NCBI GenBank assembly: GCA_026874595.1
Contig: CM049313.1
Coordinates: forward strand, 60,620,659 to 60,684,658
DNA: 64,000 nucleotides
Source of the DNA: Sipunculus nudus
Taxonomy: Eukaryota > Annelida > Sipuncula > Golfingiida > Sipunculidae
Reading direction: 5' to 3'
The notes beneath the pieces are model-generated. The model searched no databases. It was not told the origin of the DNA and was given only the letters and a program-made list of their open reading frames with translations. The translations under genes were made by a program, and so were the position numbers. Every line of letters starts with the position of its first letter. Within the stretch, counting starts at the first letter, position 1. This document shows positions 1 through 11,326 of the stretch, piece by piece.

Positions 1-122
1 TTATATTAAACTGATCTCAATCACGTAAATATCAAAATTAACAAACACTTTTAAACAGAGAGAAAGACAGTGTTTCAAGCTGCACAGCAATGATGTAATC
101 AGATTTTGTTGGGATGTTTCAG

Positions 123-210
123 GTTCCTGGTGAATCGGCGGATATTTGTGGTCGGGTTCGGTTTGTTCGGCAGTGTGCATGGTCCCACAGAATACCAAGT
201 CAACATTCTG
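123..210 (+). CDS. BTBD2: BTBD1/2-like exon, start of PHR domain
   Basis: Acceptor tttcag precedes and donor gtaaga follows. The first base completes a codon from an upstream exon; then 29 codons read [20 protein letters not shown] onward to VNIL. It joins in phase 0 to the exon at 3394. Confidence 0.92.
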
Positions 211-3177
211 GTAAGACACAGGCATTTCCTAATTCTTTAGTCAAATCCACAAAGATCATACTTTATAGTCATATATAGGCCTGGTTACTAGAAATCCCTG
301 AAATCAGAGGAAACCAGATAACGAGTTCTTCTTTCTCCTATCAACTAAGGAACATTCCGGAAACTTTAGAAAAACACTGATGCAGGGGGACACATGGATA
401 CACAGTCTAGTAATACCTGGTCACACACAAAACTGCAAGAAACAATCACATGGGCATGCAATCACTGGGGCATCTAGCACCAAGAATAAGGTATATATTT
501 CATAAGTGTGAAACAATGTAACAATATGCTGACACAAAAATTTGTGCTTTTGTTGTGACCCAGTTGCTGCTGCTAAACTAGGTTGTTAACCATGTTGAAT
601 GTGAGCTATATTCCAAATGGCTCTGCAAAAGTTGATAGAAAACACATTGGATTGCCAAGTGAATTCTCGATTTGCATTTGTGTTTTCATGTGTTTGTCAG
701 TGTATATGTGTATATGCATGAAAATCACAACCGGAGCAATGTTCATGCACATGTTGCAAGGTCTGCATGAACTCAGGGATTTTGGGTAAAATGACTTCAC
801 TGTCTGTTTAAGAAACACCTCCTAGGCCCACTGTACAACTTGAATTTTCTTAATCCTCATATACAGTAGTTTACATTAAAGTTCAAATTTGCAGTCTTTG
901 TTTAAGCAGTGTTGCTCCTAGGCATGAAACACAAAGGGACACCGGGCCCCTTGATGAAATTTCTGGGGGACAAACCAAAATTAGGTGGGGACACGTTCTT
1001 CGAAGCCAATTTTTATGTTGAAATAATCAATGTAATATGAATGTTTAAAGTTTTGCGCATTTTGAAATGAATAATAGGTATTGAAAAGGCTCGAATCGTT
1101 ACATATATTACAGGTCACCAGTCTCAAGTCCTCATAAAACTTAAGCCTAGGAAATTCTTGTCTCAATAACATTATACATAGATGACCATGTATAGATTGC
1201 AAATTGCTGACACAAAATCATCTTTGTTGCCGATTGAGGAATCACGCGACATCTTGTACCATTCAAAGTGGCAAGTCAGTATCGAAACATTGAACAACTC
1301 AGTTAACGGGGGGGGGGGGGGGGGAACAAACATTTACGCATGGTTTTATGCACCGTCGATTAATGTTATAAAGATTAGGCTATTAAGAAAGTCAACCGTA
1401 CCAGCGTAAGTTGCCGTGGTACGACGTCAGTTTGTTAAAGTCTGAAACCGGCGTGGTAATATTAAATTATAGTTTGACAAGAATGAAAGGAACACAATAA
1501 ACATGATCTAAATTTCTGTTCCCAATAAAACTAAATCAATCGGTAACTGAAACTTAATGTGACATTTCCGTGTCATTTATGCGTAGGCGTATAGCCGTTG
1601 AACGATGTTTCTTGTCAGTCGGGAAAAATTGCGGCCGGCATTGCCTTATAGGCTTATTATAATTTTTAGGCAGGTATAAAACTACTAGAAATCACAATTT
1701 CTTTTAAAAAATCGAACTTTATTTATTACGGAAACTGTTTACTCAGAATATTTTGATCAGTCCATCTTGATTCCTAAAATTTTCGCGCTAACCTACTTAG
1801 GCCTATACCCACGGAAACTATATCATCGTAACCGGGAAAATATGCTGCCGATAGCCGCCATATCATACTTGTTCTACCAGTATCAAACGATTTTAAAATG
1901 TCTGCATTATTGGTCCAAGAAAATATAAAGCAACCGATAACAAAATGGATCGGTTCTTCTTAATTATGACATTTTAATATTGATTATATACTGCAATAGT
2001 GAGTCATTCAGTCTAGAGAAACATCACATTTTTTGATGAAGTAACTTCCCCGGCTTGGGCTTATTTTCATACTGGGCTGCAGCAAAATCACGTGACCCTG
2101 AGGCTCTACGTACGAGGGATTCCTATTCAAATTAAAGCTTATGACACGTTCAGTCCAGAATAGGAATATGCAATAAAAAAAAGAGGGGCCGTCGGTTGGC
2201 TGGCCTGCCATGTCACTATACAGGCAAATTGTTTGAAATCATTGTGGAAGACCTGACCTAAGTTGCTTTGAGGGAAATAATCGTCTGACTCATCGTAGTA
2301 AAGTAATCTAAGGCATTATAATGAAATGATCGATCTGATAATTCAAAACTGTCTAACGTCGTTGAGAACTGCTTGACAAGGCATGCGAACATTGGAAATT
2401 CTGGGCAGGCGAATTTCTAACTGTACTTCGCAGATTAATTTAGGGGTGAAACGCCATAAATATTGATCAGGTTGGCCGTTGGCGCACCTTCTAAACTACG
2501 ATAAATCCTAAAAATACCTAATTTTTCATATTTATGTTAATGAATAAATAAAATACATTATCGTGAGACTATGTAGGCTCAAAAAAATCACGTCCGAGTC
2601 GAGCACTGGACGCTCGCTTGCAACTTTTTTCTGACCACTAAAACATCGATCTTTGTCAGAACAGCTGCAACACCTCCATATGTATGGACCAACCCTGAGG
2701 CAATGCATTCAAGACATCAATGGTGTGACCATTAAACCTGTGTGTATTATGTAATCCCGCGTATAGTTTTTATCAGGGATTTAGATAACAGAGGATTTCC
2801 CCAAATCTTTCTGAAGGGATAAGTACATCGATTTTTTTAAATCTGTATAAATTTTCATGTAACTACGTTCGTTAAAGGGTCGCATAATTTAAATTATGAG
2901 GGAACATGTGCGGAAATAGTGCGTCAACATGGGCGCGCCTGCCTAAAAAAAAGGGACACAGCCAATAAAATAGCGGCAATGCCGCACTCTAGGAGCAACA
3001 CTGTTTAAGTATGATTATTGTATGAATTTACTTGTCAGTGTATTTTCAAAGTGAAACAATTATTTGAATTGGAATGAATTGAAAATTATATACATCTGCC
3101 AGTTCATGAAAGTTCTTGAAAGGACAGTAGAGGAAGATGTCCAGCACCTACCCACACATCACTTCCTGAAGTTCAAG

Positions 3178-3267
<90 letters not shown>

Positions 3268-6200
3268 AGTGAGTCATTATTAATATACTGCAGTTTTAAT
3301 ATTACTACAGTTCTCTTATATCATGAAGTTGTTGTGTTATGATATTGTACAGAATTACCTGCTGATATTTATAATTGCCATCTTGTTCTGTAGATCATCC
3401 ATGCAGACACAGGGAAGGTGTGTGGACAGACAGACACCACCTTCCAGTGCGACGGATCAAGTGCCACTTTTCGAGTCATGTTTAAGGAGCCAATAGAAAT
3501 CCAGCCAAATACCAATTATACAGCATGTGCCACACTCAAGGTCAGTAGCATAGGTCGTTTGGACAGTCAACACCAGGGGTCTTCTGATTATAAAAACATG
3601 AACAATTTTCACACCTTTGGTAGTCGTCTGAGTGGTCCTTTAAATTTATGTTCTATTACTTATGGTCAACATGGACATTTGAAGTGTAACAGCAATAAAC
3701 AAAATCAGCTGCTGTATTAATATGTATATTTGTCTGTTAGTTTAATAATTAACATTTCTGTGACAACTGTGATAAGTTCATAAAATAATATATGCCCGGT
3801 TCTCCTTTAAATGTCAGCAAGTGCCACTCTGAAACTTTAGATGAATCATGTATAGCATGAAAAAAAAGCTAAATCTTTTGAAAGGCACTATATCTCGCTA
3901 ATTGGTAGAATTAAAATTTCATCAGCTTCTTTTTATGCCCTAGTGTATTAATTGACCCAGTAGAAAACAATTCAATAAACAGACCATGTTATCTTAGGAA
4001 AGGTAAAGGTATTTGGTCATGTAGAATCTGTCTGGAGCCTCTGCTCTCTTGTAATGCTCAACAGTACTCTGCTTAGCAGTTTTTCTATCTGCCCAGTGCA
4101 GTGATAGGAACATTTAAACCATTTATGGCAGAGAAGTCTGATGTTAGAATATGTCCTGGGTGTGACTGAATTTGTAAAAAATATGCACCATATATAGGTG
4201 ATCTAGTTCTGTTGTTTAGAATGACTAATCTACACTTTATGTTATCAGGGAGTAGTGCTGGGCTAATTTTAGCAGATGCCAGCAATAGTTGTATATGTGT
4301 GAGTATTACTTGATGACCGGGAAAGGCCTGAATTATCTTTTTTTTTGGAAAGGGGGGGGGGGGGGTAGGGTATTAATAAAGTTGACTATTGCCAATCAAT
4401 AATATATAAGTTACACAAGAAGCTTCAGCAACGTCACATGTACTGCAGCAGTTATACCCTTCAGTCTTTGCAGATCTCCTTTGATTTAACCGCTGCTTTG
4501 TCTCATCACCAGGGCTGGCAGAGGGCCAAAAATCATACCAATGAAAGTGGGATGTCACAGATTTAAAACTCAAAGAGTTGGGTGCAAAGTGAGATACCAT
4601 TCCCTCATTGGTCTGATTACTATTGTTTTCTGTGTGTGAGCCCTGGTGTTGTAACCCGGAGAATCCTGCTATACAAAGCAGTGGTTAAAAAGAAGGGGAT
4701 CTAGAATGTCTGCGGTGTATAACTGCTGTGTGAGCTGTGCACATGTGGACCTGTGCTTATGAAGGAACATAAATCAGACAGGCTTTGGTGGTCAGACTAA
4801 ATATGGGGACTCCCTGAGTATTCCCCCAGCTTCCAGGATACCACAGGCACACACATACAGTGTCATAAAAATACACAAAAATAGGTGCAGTTTATGTTAC
4901 AACAGACGGAACATAATTCCAACTGAAAGGGTGGTACATACCTAACCATATGTAAGTATTGTATATTTAACTACATCAAATGTTTGTCAATAGTGACACA
5001 TCTGTCTGTAATGACACTTAAGATTCTTGGATTTATTACCTGTCTGATTAATACTGATACTGTATTATTTTACTTTTATTTTGTTTTTAAATATCCTTTA
5101 AAATATTTTACTATTATATTTTTTTACTCTTTTACAGTCAGTAAATTCTCTGACCAGCAGTAGGGTATTTTAATGTTAAATTTAAATTTTAGGTCCTAAG
5201 GTTTTCTTTTACTTCTTGGTTTCCCCATGTGTCAGCAAAACATGGGTTTATTTAGAAACAGTTTATTAGAGTGTAGTTCATTCTACACTTGCTCTCTACC
5301 AGTCATGATTTATTGTACAATTACACACAATTTGTATTTATACAATTAGCACAACAGGTTTGTCAGACAATGACTGCAGTAAGGAGCTGCAGCTTCAAGA
5401 AAATAACGAGAGCTCTATCATTTGTTAGCTTGGGAACAAAAGGCAGAAAAAGGTGGCAGGTGCAATGCCTCATGCACTCAGAAGATGCTGGCCCTGCTAT
5501 CTTTGCTTCCCGCTGGGTGGGGGGGGGGGGGGGGGTGAGCTGATGTAGGGCATTCAGGGTAGCTTTCACATGAAGTAGAGCAGTGCAGCTGGCTTTATTT
5601 AGCACACCTGTAATTGACTCAAATCCAGGTTGAGTACCTGGGGCTGTTACCTCCACAGGTACCTGCCAGGTGGATTAGCCTGTGAGCTCCCTGGATTAAT
5701 ACGTAGGTGTTTATAAGTGTATTGTATGACTGTAAATATTAAACATGGGATTGTACCTTTCCTTGATTCCATATGTATACTTACCCATTATGTGTCAGTA
5801 CTTCCCTTTGTGTTGTTTCTAAATATCATGTATGTGATGAAAATGGATACAATAAGAGTTAGTTTTTTGCTGTGATATTTTTGTCCACACCTTAAAAGTG
5901 TGATAGTATCTGTGCAGTACTGCCACCTGGAGGAGAAATGATAAACTAGCTTGTGCATTGTAAGTATCCAAGCTGTCCATCCTGCAGTTGACTAATGATA
6001 TCAATGAAGAAACACCACTTCAGATAAGTATCTGGTGTAGGGCCCCTAAAGTGTAGCTTCCATTTATTTTAATATTCAAGACATTCTCAATACACATAAC
6101 ACACATACACAATATCAACAGTGCAGTTAAATGGTCAACAATAAAAAAATGAAAGAAAATGAAACTTAATTAAGGTGGTTGTGGTCAGGGTGTTCAGCAC

Positions 6201-7201
6201 ATTTGAAGGTCACTAAAAGTCTACTTACTTTCTTCTCTGTATACTGGGGTTGGTGTCATTTTAGCGAGGTTAACAGTTTGCAATTTTCACTGTTTCCTGA
6301 GGGTTCAATTTTCAGGACCTAACCATTCAATATCCGACACAGAGTATATCCCTTATTTAATTAATTAATTATACAAAGTAATATGTTTCCAAAATTGTAA
6401 AATACAGGCAGGAATCCAAATAAATATCGAACAAGTACAAAATTTTTTTCATTGTTGTCAGATAATATGAAAGACCTGATAATTTAAAATATGATAAACC
6501 TTTCTTAGATTAATGGTACTATACGATATCAGTTATTATTTATAAAATCAATATTTTATAAGTCATAAGAGTCTGAGTAATATGTGATGTCATCTCACTT
6601 ATGCCCTGGTAGATGTTAATTTTTGTAGATTGTTGTCAATCACAAATCACCACTGGCAAGACATAATTACTCAAGCTTCATTCCTTTCCATAATTGATGA
6701 AAATACTCATGAATTAACCATAAACCCCAGGGAAAGCTCTCCCAAATTGCCCACAACCACCAAAACAATACAAATATGAGAAAAAATAATACAGAAGGTT
6801 TTCAAAATTATTTACAAGAAGCTTTCATACATTATGGATTTTTCAAACATCTTTATTAACATGTTTGAGCAAAACGGTTCATTCAATTAGATTAAGTGTG
6901 TGTAGAGTGGGTCCTGTTAGGTCAGGGGTTTCTTTAAACATATCAGGATATACATTTAGCAGGTGGGCACCTCAACAGGTCAGTGGTCTGTATGGTACAT
7001 TTGTAGTTTATCATACGTTGGCACTTAATTGTATATTTGTAGGGACCGGATTCATACTATGGAACCAAAGGTCTGAGGAAGGTGACCCATGAATCTGTGA
7101 ACAGTGGGAAGATCACCTTCCAGTTTTCTTACGCAGCGGGAAACAACAATGGCACATCAGTTGAAGACGGGCAAATCCCTGAAATTATATTCTACACCTG
7201 A
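123..7201 (+). CDS. BTBD2: BTBD1/2-like BTB-Kelch-PHR protein, 3' part (last three exons)
   Basis: Three spliced exons (123-210, 3394-3540, 7043-7201) join in frame and encode about 130 residues ending in [10 protein letters not shown] and a TGA stop. This is the C-terminal PHR domain of the BTBD1/BTBD2 group: [46 protein letters not shown] and [17 protein letters not shown] are near-identical to the vertebrate proteins as I remember them. In known members an N-terminal BTB domain recruits Cullin-3 ubiquitin ligase and the PHR domain binds partners; vertebrate BTBD1/2 bind topoisomerase I. The BTB and BACK exons lie upstream of the window, so the gene is cut by the window edge, not broken. 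Introns are 3.2 and 3.5 kb, the first carrying a transposon. An invertebrate gene would probably be co-orthologous to both BTBD1 and BTBD2, so the symbol is approximate. Confidence 0.93.
907..3003. mobile_element. TIR DNA transposon, non-autonomous, hAT-like ends
   Basis: The left end starts CAGTGTTGCTCCTAG at 907 and its inverted copy ends at 3003, a perfect 15 bp terminal inverted repeat. The 6-mer TTTAAG flanks both ends (901-906 and 3004-3009) as a likely target-site duplication. The CAGTG start resembles hAT elements, which normally duplicate 8 bp, so the superfamily is unsure; a TTAA duplication (Kolobok or piggyBac type) is the alternative. The right end carries a small hairpin (GCGGCAATGCCGC, 2973-2985). 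The 2.1 kb body has a 17 bp G-run at 1308-1324 and no readable transposase, so the copy is defective or was never autonomous. It lies in a BTBD intron. Confidence 0.7.
3181..3264. repeat. (AT)42 microsatellite
   Basis: 84 bp of uninterrupted AT dinucleotides in the BTBD intron, about 130 bp before the splice acceptor at 3393. Confidence 0.98.
3394..3540 (+). CDS. BTBD2: BTBD1/2-like exon, middle of PHR domain
   Basis: Exactly 49 codons between acceptor ttctgtag and donor gtcagt. It begins [20 protein letters not shown] and ends NYTACATLK, colinear with vertebrate BTBD1/2. It starts about 130 bp downstream of an 84 bp (AT)n array. Confidence 0.95.
3541..7042 (+). other. BTBD1/2 intron with two poly-G runs
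   Basis: I see no gene in this 3.5 kb intron. It holds homopolymer G runs at 4352-4365 (14 bp) and 5519-5535 (17 bp). Short open frames across the G runs are low-complexity artefacts. Confidence 0.7.
7043..7201 (+). CDS. BTBD2: BTBD1/2-like terminal coding exon
   Basis: Acceptor tatttgtag, then 52 codons ([18 protein letters not shown] onward to PEIIFYT) and TGA. The ending Phe-Tyr-Thr-stop is the same as in vertebrate BTBD1/2, so the carboxyl end is complete. Confidence 0.95.
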   Translation, partial: GPDSYYGTKGLRKVTHESVNSGKITFQFSYAAGNNNGTSVEDGQIPEIIFYT

Positions 7202-8460
7202 ATCCTCTGGCTGGTACCTGTGTTGTTGTCATGGTTACAATATATCCGTTTCAGAATGATGTCATGGTAAACAGACTCATCCAATAGTTGATTCAGATAT
7301 TGTTACATGTCTGTGGAAGATAGATCATTGTAAACATTTAATATACTGATTGCTTTACATTTGTTTGTATTTGTCTTTTGGTTTCTATAGTAACAGCTCA
7401 TTCAAGGATGCAGGATGGTTCATCTCTATCATCTCTATATTTACATTTTTTTTATGCAGATGTGTCAAACGTCAGTCAGTTTTGAACAGTTGCAGCTGCT
7501 GTTTGTTTATGATTAGGTTACCATGATAAATTTTAAATGTTAGTATCTACTTCACCTAGATGATGCTACATAAGTGTACGTTAATTTATAATGGCATTTT
7601 AACATTATGAAAAACTGAGTCATAAATTATCTTACCAGAAACTATTTTTGTGTGCATCAGTTGTTTCCATGGCATAACACAGCAGTTCAATATATCTGAA
7701 CTTCTGCAGCCAAAGGTCTTGTTTTGTGTCCCGTAGCAGCGATACATCCTTAGTGAGATTGACTGACCTCACAACTCCTGATTTGTATGATGTATATTTT
7801 TGCACATTTTTGTTTGTGTTTCTATGGATATGTGGCTTTTTTCATCACTGTGTGATAAGATATGTTTCATAGTAATCATTGCCAAGGTGCCAGCATTGCC
7901 ATGGTAACAGCATTTACAGATGCAAGAGAATTCCCATCTAGACCATCTTCTGCAAAATTGTAATGCGTGCTGGTGTGCATTTACTAATATACTGGTAGTT
8001 ACTATGTAACAGCTCTTAATATTTTGATATATCTGTATCCCAAGGATATCAGCCCCATACATCATATATGAGTGTGGTTACAAGGAGGTGATTATGACCA
8101 ATAGAATACTCTGATAAGCTGACCTCATGTTAATACTGTTACACTTGAAATGATTGGCTGATGGTAAGGCTGGAACCTAGCACTGCCCCATATGTGTATG
8201 CACTGTACACTTACATATACACTGTAACTTAATCCAGTATTGTTCATTCAGAGGATCTCATGTTTAGTTCATATATATGCCTGCAGATGGTGGTAGTGAC
8301 AGTAGTGTGGCATGGTCAGAAATTGAAGAAATAGTGTATTGGAATACCGACACCTGAATTAATAATACAGAGGCTTTATTAGTATAAAAAGCACTGTCAA
8401 CAGGATACATAAAGTTATACATGTCACAAGTAAGATTTCTCAAATAAATTGTTACATTGT
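7202..8460 (+). other. Probable 3' UTR of the BTBD1/2-like gene
   Basis: No coding signal is seen after the stop. The first plausible poly(A) signal is AATAAA at 8443-8448, followed by a T/G-rich stretch. A second candidate at 11185-11190 has a stronger GT-rich downstream element, but it lies beyond a hAT MITE and would imply a 4 kb UTR. The UTR end is an inference. Confidence 0.4.
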
Positions 8461-8886
8461 CATCTTAAAATGATGCAAAACATTGAATTTCATTGTATAA
8501 CATCTTCCTTCAGTCAGCTTTCAAGCTTGGTTGAACCACCTGGCCTGCTGTATATCATGAATTTTGAACAGGTGCACATGTTATGGCGGTGAAATCATAA
8601 TTCCAATCAAATCCATCGCTGACATGTAGTAAACTGTTCTAGGGAATCAAAATTGTTCTTATGCTTACCAACAAGAACAAATTCCCCCAGAAACTCTCCA
8701 GCTCTATAGATAATCATTATAAGATTGGTCAAATTCTCCGTAACTTCTCTCATTGCCAGTTGGTTGATCTAAAAATAGTTTCCTCTGTGGCACAGACAGG
8801 TTTTATGCAAGCCAACTGATCGGCACATTTGTCTAGTTAATAATTCATTAAACAGCCCACAAGCTGAAGTAAGGTCTCCAGTCAAC

Positions 8887-9167
8887 CAGGGGCGTCAATA
8901 TAGGGGGGGATGGGGGTATATATATATATACCCCCCACTTTTTGGCAAGGGGGGGGATGGCCAATGTAATCATCCCCCCCAACTTTTCAGATAATAATGT
9001 TATAATATTGCAAATGGCAAATGAACTATATTAATAAATAGAATTAAAGACTTTGGATCCATTTACTAAAAATGTTATATCTAAACCTTGCTTTGAATTA
9101 CAGAATAACTTATTTCTATAAAAAATATAATTATTTGAAATATGATTAAGTATATATATATTAAATC

Positions 9168-9198
<31 letters not shown>

Positions 9199-9299
9199 GT
9201 TGAATATGTCACTCAGAGACGCTGAAAAAGGTATATGTGTGTGTGTGTATAAATATACAAAGTCATTCCCCCACCCTGGAAGAAAAATTGACGCCACTG
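8887..9299. mobile_element. hAT MITE (family 1, copy 1)
   Basis: A 413 bp element with inverted ends CAGGGGCGTCAAT (left) and, reading inward from the right, CAGTGGCGTCAAT. It is flanked by a perfect 8 bp target-site duplication, CAGTCAAC (8879-8886 and 9300-9307), the hAT hallmark. Just inside the left end, G-runs and C-runs could pair. The interior is AT-rich with an AT/TA tract near 9171-9192 and a short GT run. There is no coding capacity. It shares ends with the element at 20548-20897 and a fragment at 43617. Confidence 0.88.
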
Positions 9300-9307
9300 C
9301 AGTCAAC

Positions 9308-10780
9308 AGAGCTTGTGACCTGGCTTCAAGGAAGAAGTTGTATACCACTAATAAAAGATATCTCCACAAACTCAGCTGTATCAAGCAGTTTTGTGAATAA
9401 CCTAAGAAATTGAAGTACACTATGGTATCAATGTCTCTTTTTTTGGTGTGCTCATTTTATGCTCACAATTATGCACAACACCAAAGCTGTTTTATTGTTT
9501 CTTTGTAAATTGTTTGAATTCTGTGTTGTGGTATATGGTGTTTTGCTTTCCCATCATAGTTTCATGTTTTGGTACATTTTTGTTGTGAATTTTGTGACCT
9601 GTCTATACATTAAAACACACATATATATAAAAACAGGGTAGCTTTTAAGTACATCAGTTCAGTTGCATCACATATACGTTTGCCAAAGTGCTTATTTACA
9701 TTAGCTATGACCCCTTGCCTTAAATATTTGTTTGCGAAGGAGTGTAGCATTTGTGAAACTTCATTTGATTAATACAGAGAAATTACTCAAGGTGCATCTG
9801 TAAAGATATATCATTGATGGGACTTGTTTTTCAGAAGTTTTATGACATGAATGAGAAAATACCATTGCCTTCAAAATCTTAAAGAAAGGAAACTTGTTAC
9901 TTTTAAATTTCCTTGGACTCATCATGAAAATGCTTGATTATTCTGTCAGTATTAAGACATACATCCCTTTCATAAATAGATGACCTGTATTGTCTTAATG
10001 TTTATATCAGTTTACATGAGAAGTATAATAATTCATATTTTATGCCTGATAAAATTTCTCATATAAAAGAAACCCTATTGTCTATTTTATATAGCTATAT
10101 ATCTAATCTTAGATTTGTTGTAAAATATCACTATTGGGGTCATTATTTTTTTCTGGTATATATTTAATTCTGGATGTCTTGTCTGTGGAAAAAATGTACA
10201 CCTTCATTTATGTGATATTTCTTACAGAACTACAGAATGTAATTCCATGTGAAAAGACCAAATGTTTTATAACAGTCAATTTCAACTGAAGTTCGAAGCC
10301 ATATAATCTGTCAGATAAGATAGGGACAAACCAATTACCAAAAATCCGTGATTCTCCTTTGGTATTCGGGCTTGGGCGTAGCCATGATTTAAAGAAGAGG
10401 TTACGGTTGCTGAGCCCAAGTTTAATTTACAATACTCACAAAATGTTATGGATCTGTCTTAATTAAAACCAAAACAAAAAAAAAAACAAAAGAGCCAGCA
10501 TTGCCAAAGTCCTTAAGCAGTTTGATAATGTATCTTATCTGTTTTGTCTACCTACTTTTAAAAAAAATATTCAGTCAACTAAAATCATGATGTTTGTAGT
10601 TAAACAATGACATGTTTAACATATCCTCCAACAGTTCTTTATGGTTAGTGCCTGCTTCTGAGGATTTCTGAATTGTTGAAACATTTTAATAGCATCAAGA
10701 GTTTTAAAGAGGGAACAAAATTTCTTGTTGTTACCCACAAGAGACACGTTGACATATTTTACAATATGAGGCAGCTAATG

Positions 10781-10824
<44 letters not shown>

Positions 10825-11318
10825 ACAAGAAAATGTGTTCAACTTCCTGTATACAGAACTCAGTCGGCATCTATGCTGGTATAGTATTCATGAAACATTG
10901 CGTTAACGGTGGGCAGTATTTTAATTTGGGGATCGTTTAACTTTTTTACAGGTGCTATTTATTTGTATTCCTCTACCAGCAGAACAATGCGGACAGAATT
11001 AACCCTTTTTCTTTTGGATTAATCATTAAATTATTAGACTATCGGATAAGAGATAAATCTAAAAATACGCACTAACCCTCTTCATCATCGTTGAAACCGA
11101 GTATCAAAGGAAGCAGAAAATAATGATTATTTGAACATTTAAAAAGTGTTGAAAAAGGGTATTGTCTGTAAGTTGTTTTTGTCTAATAAACCTTGTATTA
11201 AATTGTGTGTTTATCTCAGTTGTGTGATGCACTTAAATCACGCAGATTTCACCAACTTTTGAAATTCGCCAAGATACATAGATGTTCTTCAGTCCATGCT
11301 AACGCATAATATGTATAG
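9308..11318. other. Intergenic, no gene seen
   Basis: About 2 kb of AT-rich DNA without a supported gene. It holds an AT microsatellite at 10783-10821 and an isolated poly(A)-signal-like AATAAA at 11185. Confidence 0.6.
10783..10821. repeat. (AT)n microsatellite
   Basis: About 39 bp of AT dinucleotides. Confidence 0.95.
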
Positions 11319-11326
11319 AATGGTAT

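Noticed and set aside
3064-3342. Frames with Ile-Tyr repeats here and at 10673, 24594 and 48409
   Set aside because: They read through (AT)n microsatellites.
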